A stretch of DNA of 64,000 nt. Source: Minicystis rosea (lineage in GTDB: Bacteria; Myxococcota_A; Polyangia; Polyangiales; Polyangiaceae). Positions 25,175 to 35,900 of the stretch are shown here, piece after piece. Where the stretch lies: positions 1,454,501 through 1,518,500 of the forward strand of contig CP016211.1 of NCBI GenBank assembly GCA_001931535.1, given 5' to 3'. A program made the translations under genes and the position numbers. How positions within the stretch are numbered: position 1 is the stretch's first letter; each line of letters opens with the position of its first letter. A model generated the notes under the pieces. The model made no database searches. It worked only from the letters and a program-made list of their open reading frames with translations, and was not told the DNA's origin.

Positions 25175-26517
25175 ATGAGCATGTCGACCCGAATGGAACC
25201 AATCGTGTCCGCGGGCACGCGGGGAGTGTTCGATCACCACGTGCCGGCAGGTCCCCTGTTGCGCCGTCCCGACGACATCGATGATCCGCGCTTGCAAACC
25301 GAAGCGGCGCTGCGCGTCGACGGCGCGCGGATCGTCTATGCCGACCATGACCTCCTGCAACACGACTTCCCCGAGCTACGGGAAGCCGCGCTGGCGCGCC
25401 GTCACCCCGACCTGGCTCTGCGCTCCGGCGCGGACCGTGTCGCGCGCGTGCGGGCCCTGATCGAGCGCTGGCTCCTCGATCACGCGGCGATCATCACCCC
25501 TGTGCACGTCCGAGGGACAGAGGTGAACACGCCCGTCGCGGTCCGCGATCCGGTGATCGCCTATCGCCCCCAGCGCTATGGTCGGGCGCTCGTGGTCGAG
25601 GCGGGGAGCGGCCTGCTCGACATCAAAGGCGTGGGCGTCGAGCCCGGGCAGAAGCCCACGCGCGCCATCCACGAGAACGGGCTCTGCGAGCTGGGGGAGG
25701 TGCTCCGCGATCTCGTGATGCAGCGGATCTTCGACGAGGTGCTTCGCCGCGCCGCGCCCGAAATATACACCGTCCCCACCTATGCCTTGATCGATCTCGG
25801 GTTCGACGTTCGCCTCCGCGACGACCTCCGCACGCCGGCGGCGTGCCAAGTGCGCCGCGCGCACCGGCGGCCGGTCGACGCCGCCGAGATCCCGCGCAGC
25901 GACGCGCCCGAGGCTTTGGCCAAGGCCCATGTAGAGGTCGTGCTGCGCAGCTATGGATTGACGTCGGCGTGCAGCGTGACGCGGTTCCACATCCGTGACG
26001 ACGAAGGGCGGCTCGACGTCCGCTATGCAAAGACCCCGCTCGGACGCCTCACCGAGGCGGAGCAGCGGGCGGTGCGGCGGAGCGTGCCAGTCGGCCCCGA
26101 GCCCATCGAGGTGGACGCCATCAACGTGCAGCTCACGCGCGAGGTGCACGTGCGTCCGGTTCGCGCGCAGATTGTCGACCTGGGTCATTACCGCTTCCTC
26201 ACGGATGTGGAGCGACCGCTCGTGAACCTCGTTCGCGACAAGCCCCTGCGCTGGGGGGCACTTTGCTGCCTTCGGACGCACGATATCTGCGCCCGGTGCC
26301 CGCCCTCCGAGTTCACGAGTCCGATTTTACGTTCGAAGAAAACGAAGCACGTGACGTGCCGAACGTATCGAGTCTCGTCGGCCTCGACCATTTCTCGTTC
26401 GTGCTCGCCGAGCGCGTGCGACGCGGTCGCCTCGATCAGATCGCGTTGCGCGCCGCGATCGAGCAGCGAATCGCGCGGATGATCGATCGTTGGGAGAGCG
26501 GTCGTCAGCAACGTTGA
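25175..26517 (+). pseudogene. Unrecognised conserved-looking protein gene with a G-run frameshift
   Basis: The frame from ATG 25175 runs to about 26252 and then turns Arg/Ser-rich, a sign of wrong frame. The continuation in the next frame (LLPSDARYLRPVPALRVHES to ESGRQQR, stop 26515-26517) looks natural. The switch falls at six G (26253-26258); one more G gives a continuous protein of about 447 residues. Features seen: RALVVEAGSGLLDIKGVGV, then GLCELGEVLRDLVMQRIFDEVL and TVPTYALIDLGFDV. That pattern loosely recalls the LQLKG...REF...GIPTTRAL part of SelO-type kinases, too weak to call. The gene is divergent from the repeat-protein gene, 74 bases apart. Confidence 0.62.
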
Positions 26518-26953
26518 CGCCCTGAGTCGATGTCTGGCGCTCAGGCCGCGTCATGCGTTGTCGGTGCGCGCGAAGCGGTCCTGATTGGGTGTTTGTGCGG
26601 ACACGTGCCGGGCACGTGCCCGGCACGTGCCCGAAGAAAACGCTGCAGAGCGACTCGAGTTGCTGTGTGGTGTAGTGCGCCTCTCATGCGCTGACAAGGG
26701 GCGTGTATCGCCATTTCCAAAACGATCACGCAGCTCTCCAGATCAGGGCGCACGCTTGGATGGTGCGTCTGCCGCGCGGGCCTCGGGGCCCCGTCCGGGG
26801 CACGACCTTTGCGGAGGCGCGGCGACGACGAGGGGGCCCGTCGTTCCTTTTGGGGAGGACACGACCGAAGGTGGGGCCGAACGCCGGTGTGCCGCACACC
26901 GGTGTGCCGTACACCCAGCGCGCACATCCATCATTGCGAGGCTGCGAGGGCGC
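26518..26953. other. Non-coding leader region of the giant-protein gene with two short repeat clusters
   Basis: No credible gene. An open frame continues here from 26585 into the giant gene, but its translation is Arg/Cys-rich and unlike the protein. Two repeat clusters stand out: CACGTGCC-type palindromic units three times at 26602-26633, and a 16-17 base unit starting CCGGTGTGCCG twice at about 26884-26916. Both could be regulator sites for the giant gene. Confidence 0.55.
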
Positions 26954-29900
26954 ATGATCACATTCCAGCTCTTCAAAGACGGTCTCTACCTTCCTCAGAC
27001 GAGCATCGGCGATCCGGGCAGCGCCTGCTTGGCATTCTTGTTTCAGGACGCTGCACGACGGGATCCGACGTACACGCTCTCTCAGGCGTCGTGGACGAGC
27101 CCGACGGACCAAGGCTATTTCGCCTTCTTCGTCCCTTCGGCCACGCGTGATTGGAGCGCCTTTGCCGCTGCGGTCCGCGCGCTCTTCCAAGGGACGCCGT
27201 CCGCCCAGCTCGGGTGGTTCGTGGAGGACGGCGGCGGGGTGACGCCGGCTTCATTGATCCTCGTGGCCAATCAAGGGACCGCGTCGCCGTCGGTGCAGCA
27301 GCCTTTCCAGCTCGCGTTTCGGACGCTGGCGCTCAACGTCGCCACCAATCCCTTCTTACCCTCCAGCAATCCGGTGATCGCCTTCGACGACACGGCGAAC
27401 ACCTTTGGCATCACCAATACCGACGTCGGCGGTACCCCCGCGGTGCGGCTCACGGCCCAGCCCCCGTTAGGCACGCAGCAGACGTACTATTCGAGCTCGC
27501 CGAGCTTGCTGCTGCCGATGGCGGGGTCCCAGGCCGGCACCGTCAATGCCGGTTTCGCGCTCGCCAATGCCGATCTCGCGCAGCTCGAGGCGGGGCTCAT
27601 GTATTTCGCCGCCGCGCCGGCGCAGCAGATTCGCGCGCTCCGATATCCGGCGTTCCGCGCGCCCGAGGGCGCCTCCGTCGTGAACCTCGGAGCGTGGTTG
27701 GACGTGCTTCGACCTTTGTCGCCCACGCGCACCTATTTCCAGCTCGTCGACCCGCTGGTCGGGTCCTATTTCACGAGCGCCGTGGGGCGGACCTTCGCGC
27801 TGCGCACCACGAACGGGAGCGCCATCGAGCAGACGAGCAGGTTCGTGTTGGCGAATCGGCCCGTCTCGGAGACGAGCTCGGTCGATTACTATTACCTGAC
27901 GCCCGCGGGCACATTCCTGCTCTCCACGGATCCTGCTGCCGACGACGCGCCGGCGACCGCCGAGCTGCTCTGCGGCACGACGGGCACCGAGTTCTTCAGC
28001 GTCGCGCTCGCCTCGAGCGGGGCCGGCGACGCGTTGCAGTTCGTGCCTGGCAACGCTGCCTATCAAGTCCAGCAGGGGAGCGGGAGCGCGAGCGCGACGA
28101 ACGGCAGCGCTCAATACCTCTCGTCGGTCGATGGGAAGTTCACCACCTCCTGGGTTTCGTTGCTCACCACGAGCGGCAACTACGTCTCTCAGCCGGAGCA
28201 GTCTCCGCTCTACCAGCAAACGGGGCAGGCGCAGCCTCTCGCGAGCAGCGGTGTCGCGTCGGGGGTGTACCTGCTCGACTTCTTCCCACTCGCGGCCTGG
28301 TCGGCGTCCTCGGGCAACGGAGCCGGCGTCGCCGCCGCCCCGGCCGTGCCCATGGTGCCTTACGCAGGGATCCCCGCCACCCAGGATTCCGCGCCGCTCC
28401 TCGACATGGAGTCGAATGCGCTCAACCCGGCGCGCCGGAGCCTCTTCTCGTCGCAGTCGCCGCCGCGGCCTCGCCGGGACGCGGCCGCCGTCGATCTGAC
28501 CTACACGATGACGCCGCAAGGCATGCTCGCCGGCATGGCGGCGGGGAATCCGCCGAGCTGGGACACGCTGCAAATGGCGATCAGCGGCTCCGGGACGCTC
28601 CAGCTTCGGGAGCTGGGCTCGGCCATTCAGCAAACGCTCCAGCAGAATCAGATCTTCGCCGTCATCAGCACCACGCATGACAGCTCGGCGCTCGGCTCCG
28701 AAGACCATGCGCCGCGGAGCGGCGCCGACTTGCTCTTCACCGCGCGGCCCGAGAGACGACGAGGTCACGCCGCGCGCGCCGGGGCCGCGCTCGATGGCTC
28801 GCTCTTCCAGTTCACCGGCCCCGATCAGACGCTCGAAATCGCCGATTGGCTCTTCAGCCTCTCTCCCGACGGCGTGCCGAGCGCCGACGGGACGCCGCCG
28901 ATCCTCATTCTCAAGTTCTATCCGGGGCAGTCGATTGCCGATCTGGTCGCCGACACCCGCTTCTGGTCGGCGCCCGACACGTTCAACATCGCTCCCTTCG
29001 ACGCGACGAAGGCGCAAGCGTACCTGTCGGCGCTCATCCAACAGGCTTGTGAGCAGGTGTATGGGGCGGGCAACTGCCCGAACGGCGGCGCCGGCTCGGG
29101 CACGGCGCCCGACACCAACTCGCTCTATTACAACTTCTATCGCGTCGTCACCGATCCCAATTTCAGCGGCGTCCTCGCGGTCAACGTCAACATCCAGCTC
29201 GACGACTTGCCGGCGGCGATCCGCGCCGTCCTCGGAGGGATGACGCGCCCCGGGCCCGACGGGAAGACGATCAGCAACATCGACATGTTCCGCGCCCACC
29301 ATGTCGGTATCCAGATCAACGACACCAATCCGGACAGCCCCACGCCGGCGCTCTCGCAGAGCTCACCGTTCGGGCTCGTGGACTACGAGAAGCCGGCGGA
29401 TTCGAAGGGCGCGCGCGCCCCGTCGGGGTTGGCCGTGGAGTACAACTTCGAGGTCGAATACCTGCGGGCGCTGTTCGTGAATGCCGAGCTCAGCAGCTTC
29501 TCGTCCCAAATCAACCTCACGATCAACAGCCTCTTCGGCAATGACGTCGAGCTGCAGGAGGGCGGCGCCGCGGCCGGCGACGACGGCAATGTCATCGTCA
29601 TCACCGGGACGTACCAGGCTCACTCGACCAGCGGCGACGACGGCACGACGGGGGAGGGGGTCTATTCGTTCGTCGCGGAGGGCGATTTCGGCTTCACCTT
29701 CACGGACAGCCAATACCTCGACAAGATCACGCTCACGAAGCTCCAATTCTCCTTCGGCGAAGAGACCGCGAGCCAGCTCGTCGACGGCAACACCAGCACC
29801 ATCAAGGCCGGCTTCTCCATTTGGGGGAGCATGGTCTTCAAGCAGCTCGACGTCCTCGATCTGTTTTCGTTCGAGAAGCTCGTCTTCGCCGATCTCGGCA

Positions 29901-32900
29901 TCGGCGTGCAATTCGATCTCACGACCTACCCGGGGACGGCCAAACAGCCTACGACCGACAACCTCTCGCTCTGGTTCGCGCCCGGCGATCTCCGCTTCGA
30001 TCTCGGCCAGACCACGAACCGTGAGGGCAAGGACAGTCTCCTCAGCCTGCTCCCATTCAAGCTCAAGTCGTTCCTCTACTCGCAGAAGGCCGATCAGACG
30101 CTGGACAGCCTCGACTATTATGCGTTGAGCGCCGTCCCGGGGCTCTCCTCCATCGCGAGCACGTTCAACTACGCGCTCATCTTCGATCTCGATCTCGGCT
30201 CGATGGGTGGGCTCGTGGGCGCGCTCTCGGCGTTCAAGTTCAGCTTCATCATCGGCTGGTTGAGCGGGCCGGACGGCGGGCTCGCGCTCGGCGTGCAGCT
30301 CCCGCAGGCGGACGGCAAGCTCGAGATCACCATCGAGGGCGTCTTCAGCCTCGTCATCGAGCAGTTCCAGCTCCAATACGTCGACCAGCCCGGCGCCGAG
30401 CGGCTCTTGGCGCTGGTGCTCCACAACTCGTACATGGAAATCCTCGGCACGCGCATGCCGCCGGGGACTGCGCTCTTCGACTTTGCCCTGTTCGTGCCCG
30501 CCGAGAACGCCAGTGAGATTGGTTGGCTCGCGGCGATTAACGACATGCCGAAGGGAGAAGGTGCGCGGCGGCTCACGGCCGGCGCTGCACCGGGCGACGA
30601 GAGCCCCGTCTTCAAGCTCCTGTATCTGGGAGGCGGCCAGCGCGTCGGCCCCGATCCGAAGAACCCGCCGACGACGTTCAAAGAGTTCCTCGCCTTCATG
30701 ACCGACGACTTCTGGAAGGCCGTCCAGAACAAGGAGTTTTCCTCGGTCTATCACCGCGATGGCAAGTGGCTTCTGGTCAGCGACTTCAAGCTGCTCGGCG
30801 TGGTGGAGGTCGGGTTCGTCTTCTACGACGTCACCCCGTTCTACAGCCTGGTGCTCAACGTCGAGGGCCTCTTCGATTTCGAAATCACCTACACCAAGGT
30901 CAGCGACTCGATTGGGCTCTTCTACGCGAACCTCCAGCTTCCCGACGCGCTGCGCACGTTCCAGGTGGGCGCGGCTTCGCTGACGCTGCCCGCCATCGGG
31001 GTGAGCGTCTACACGAACGGAGACTGGAAGCTCGACGTCGGCTTCCCCGCGAACGACGATTGGAGCCGCTCCTTCCAAGTGCAGGCGATGGCCGGCCCGG
31101 TCCCGGTGACCGGCTCCGGGGGCTTTTATCTCGCCAGCTTGAGCTCCGCGACCTCCAGCATCTTCAAAGGCACGTACCCGAGCATCCTCGCGTTCGGCTT
31201 CGGCGCTCGGCTCGGCGTCGGCAAGGACTTCACCGCCGGTCCTCTCAAGGCGGGTGTCAGCGTCACCTTCTTCGGGATCATCGAGGGCGCCGCCGGGTAT
31301 CTCTCCAGCGGGTCGACCAACATCTTCCAATCGCCCGACGCGCTCTCGCTCAAAGGCCAATTCGGCGTGATCGGCGAGCTCTATGGCACGCTCGATTTCA
31401 AGATCATCAAGGCCAGCGTCAACGTTCGGCTGAGCGCCAGCATCGGAATCGAGCTCTACATGGAGCGCTCGATTCCGGGGAGCGGGAGCATCCTGCTCTA
31501 CATCCAGGCGAGCGTCAGTGTCAGCGTCAGCGTCAGCATCAACCTCGGCTTCTTCTCGATTTCGATCAGCTTCAGCTTCGACGCGACCTATCGATTCGAC
31601 TGGCAGCTCGCGGGCTCGTCGTCGCAGGCGCCGCGCCTCCCGTCGTTCGCGCGCCCGCTCGCGGCGCGGAGCCTCGCCGTCTGCCCGGGTTTGCCGACGT
31701 CGGTGCCGCTCTGGTTCCTGCCGGAGATCACGGTCCTCTTCGCCGACGACGTCACCCCCGGTGCTCCCTGGTTCGTCGCGTCGCTCGCCGTCGAGTACGA
31801 CCCCGCGCCGCCGGCCGATCCCACGTATGCGCAATTCAAGCCCTTCGAGGCCGTCACCACCCAGCTCGTCACTTGGGCGCTGATGACCGTCCTCGAGCTG
31901 GGGAGCTACGCGTCTCCGGTCTCGCTCGATCAGCTCTCCTCGCTCAACCAGACGCCGGACGTGCTCGTCGGCTGGATCGATTACGACGCTCTCCTCGGCC
32001 AGCTCTCGGGCTTCTCCGCGAGCGTCTCGGTGCCGCCGAGCGACAAGGCCGAGCAGCGTTCCGCGACCGTGTTCCCGATGCCGCCGTTCCTCCAGGTCAC
32101 GACTCCGTGGTCGCCGGCCTACACCTTCGCGTCGAAGAACCTCGTCCCGCAAACCTATCTCGACGAGGTCGTTCAAACGTATTTCGATCAGCTCTACGTC
32201 AACCAGACGTCGTCGGTGCCCCCGGGCGCGTCGTCCGCCGACGCCACCGTGCCGCTGTCCAAGGAGGTGTTCGTCGACTACTTCACCGGCCTCGTCCGGG
32301 GCGCGGTCAACGCGCTTCTGCAAACCATGCAGGACGAGGGGCTCACCACCTCGGCGCTGGACACGCTCATCCGCAAGGCGGTGGGGACTGGGCAATTCAT
32401 GACGCTCGCCGGCCAGATGTCGAGCTACTTCCGCGGCGGCCCCCGCTTGCCCTGGCTCGATGGCATGACGTTGCCGGGCCCCACGCCCGCGAAGCCGCCC
32501 GCCACGGCCTCTCTCTATGCCCTCCTGTGGCAGGAGCTGCCCGTGGGGACGCTGACGCCGATCTCCAATCCGACGCCCGGCGGGCCGACCTCACAGGCCA
32601 TCATTCAGCTCACCAACCCCGATTCGAAGGGGCAATCCTGGTTCACCTGCGCCGTGAGCTACGCGCTCACGAACCTCCAGGTGGATCCGTATCGCAACCT
32701 CACCACCTCTTCGGTGACGCAGCCGAGCAAGCCCACCCAGCTTCCGTTCCTCAACGCGGGGCCACAAGCCTTCTCGTTCCAGAATGCGATCCCCTGGACG
32801 TACCCCGACCAGACGCCGGCCTCCATGTCCAGCCTGCGCCCCTTCCCGGCGAACCTGATTGCGCTCGAGGGGTCATTGGCGCGCGCCGTCGACGCGCTGG

Positions 32901-35900
32901 TGCAGTCGCGCCGGACCGGCGCTGCCTATCTGCCCGGCGGGACACCGCTCGATCCTTCGGCCTTCGCTTGGGCGACGATGGTGACGCTCTCCGTCAAGCA
33001 GATCCCGGGCACGTCGGGCTCATCCATGCTCCCCAACGTCTACGCCATCGCGGGGGCCAGCCAGCAGGATCAAGCGCTGCTCGCGCAGATCCTCACGGCG
33101 TTGCAGGGCGGCGCGAAGATCGCCTCGATTCAGGTGCTCTACCAGACCGCGGCCGGACAGACGGGCCTCAGCTCCGAGGCCGTGAATCCGGCGGACGTGT
33201 TCGTCCTCCGCACCAACACCACCACCGTGTCCGCGCCGCCCACGGGCAACCTGCGATCCCGCGCCTTCGCGCCGCCGCCGGACGACGTGGCCGTCGGCGC
33301 ACGCATCGACGAGCCCGCGGGCTTCCTCCAAATCCTCCAGCAGGCGAGCGTCACCAACGCTCCCGGGTATTACCTCCATTACCAAGACGCGAGCGGCCAC
33401 GATCTGCCTTCCGAGCTGTTCGCGAATGGCCCCGCGCCGCTCACCATCCTGGTGACGTATCCCGCGGACGGCCGCGCCAACAAGCCGAGCTCACCCGCGT
33501 TGGTCGAGCCGTATTACAACACGATTGAGCTGGCCAATCCGGATGTGGGGCTGCTCTATTACGCCTCCACCACGGACAGCGCGCTCGATACGCAGTATCC
33601 CGCCGTGGCCGCGGGATCCGTGGGTGTGGAGCTCGTGCGCGACAACGGCGAGCAAAGGCTCGTCGCGCCGCGGGCGCTGGTCGCCGCGGGCAAGGCGGAT
33701 GTCCGGCGCCGCTACACGCATCACGAGCTCGTGCTCGCGCTCCGTGACGCCGGTGTCCGCAATCCGGCCGAGATCGCGCGGGCGCTGGCCGAAGCGGGCG
33801 CGGCCCCCGCGCAGCTCTCGGCGCTCTACAGCCTGCTCACGTATCAGGTGCAATCGACGACGGGGTTCTCGCAGAGCAACCTCTCCTCGCCGCTCCAGCC
33901 CCAGGGAGAGGCGGGCTCGGGCGCGAGCAACGACAGCTATCGTGTCTTCGTCCCGCTCTACAACGTCGCCACGGCCAATGGGACGCTCCCGCTCGGCACG
34001 CCGCCCAATCGTTATGCGAGCATCGATGATCCGTTCGCCATCGACTTCTTCGTCACCGACGCCTTCGGCAACATGCTGCCCACGCCGCTCGGATTCAGCG
34101 GCACGAACCTCTATTTCGACGCGCTCATCTCGCCCGACCAGTGGCTCGGCGTGGTCACCACCTACGATTTTCAGGTGGGCGGCGCACCGCAGGCCGATGG
34201 CCTCTCCGTCTACCTGACGCCCACCGAGGTGGCTTTCGTCAACATGACTGCGGACCAGGCCGACGCCGCGGCCACGCTCTACCAGAGCGTCTTGACGCAG
34301 CTCACCGGCCTCGGCGTCTCCATGTATGTGGAGTCCAACGTGGCTTTGAGCGCGGACTCCAGCATGGTCCAGGTCGCGCTCGATACCGTGCAGCTCGACG
34401 CCGTCGAGACCATGGTTCGCGGGCTCCTCACCTATGCACAGAAGCTCGCCGCCGCGCTGCGGGCCGGTGGATCGCTTCCCCCGTTCACCGTTCAGCCGGT
34501 GACGCTGTCCGTGACGATGAAGGGCGCGGGCGCGCTGCCGCCGGTCTTCGAGATTGCCGTCCTGCTCGGGATCGCCCGCGATCCATCGCTGATCTCACCG
34601 TTGCTCAAGGACTCCTTCGGCAACATCATCTTTCCGGCGGCGCAGAACGTGGCCAGCACGGCGGCGTCCACGGTGGGCAGCCAGCTCCGCGAAGGCCCGC
34701 CCGTCTCGATTACCACGTTCGCCGCGCAGTTCGTGGCGGCGTTCCCGGCGCTGGTGCTCTCGGTCGGGCTCAACGGCGCGACGGCTCCGCAGAAGCAATC
34801 GAGCGTGGGTCGCGCCCGCGCGCGTCTCCGGGCGCTCGGCCTCCCCGGCGACGGCAGCGGGGCGGGCACTCCCGGGCCCCAATCACTCTGGGCCGTGCAG
34901 CAGTGCCTCATCGACATCCAGATCGGTGTCAGCGGCGGTCCGCGTTACCTCGCGCCCAAGCCGCTCGACAACGCCCTCAACACCGCCGTCGTCCCGCTGC
35001 CCACGCTCGGCGCGCCGCTGCCACAGCTCCCCGCGACCAGGCTGTTCACCGACGTCGATCTCGATCAACTCAACACGTCATTCTTCACCGCGGTCGACCG
35101 CGTGTTGGGCCCGTCGTCGGCGGCGCACGCCTTCTCCGTCGCGCGTGACGCATACGACACCATCGCGGACGGTCGCGAGCAGATCGCGGAGGAGTACGCG
35201 ACATACGAGGTCGAATGGATGTTCCCCGCGCAGTCGCCGTTCACCGGCAGCACGGCGGAGCTCGGGGAAGGTCAAGAGGTCTTCGAGCAGCAGATGCGGG
35301 CGGCGCTCATGACCGCTTATTCGATCGACACCCTGGTGCAGTATCCGGTCACGTGGCGCTCCTCGGTGCCGAGCTCCGTGGGTGATCAAGTCTCGCTCTT
35401 CGGCCAGGTCCGGCCGACGTCGGTGAGCACGCCGCCGGCGATCGGCGGATACAGCCTCTCCAGCGCCAAGGTGCCCGTGATGTCGAGCGGCCCCGGCCTC
35501 CTCACGTTCTGGTACGGGACCGCGAAGATTCAGGACGAGGCTTCGGTCTCGCTGGATCTCATGCTCGACGTCACCCACGTGGAATATTACCTCGCGCCGG
35601 CGTCGCAAACGCCGCCCGGCGAAGCGCGTCCGTCGATGTGGCTCCAGCTCGTGAATCCGTATTCCAACGGGGCGCCGCACATCGGCCCCAAGGATCAGGA
35701 GACCACGATTCCGCTCGTCTACCGGCAATACCCGACGCCGCCGACGCTGGTGAGCCAGAGCGGGATTCAGGGCGCGAGCTCGAGCTCGCCTTCGCGCGGG
35801 GGGACGTCGCTCGCCGACGCGGCCGCCTGGCACTACACCTACGAGTACCAGGCGCAGATCACCGCCCACGATCAGATCAACAGCTCCATCACCTACAACA

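Noticed and set aside
26585..26953. Upstream extension of the giant frame to 26585
   Set aside because: The added residues are Arg/Cys-rich, cover two DNA repeat clusters and do not resemble the protein that follows from ATG 26954.
29363..32395. 1010-codon minus-strand open frame opposite the giant gene
   Set aside because: Its translation is Arg/Glu/Asp-rich antisense of a high-GC gene with no motifs; the plus-strand product has natural composition.
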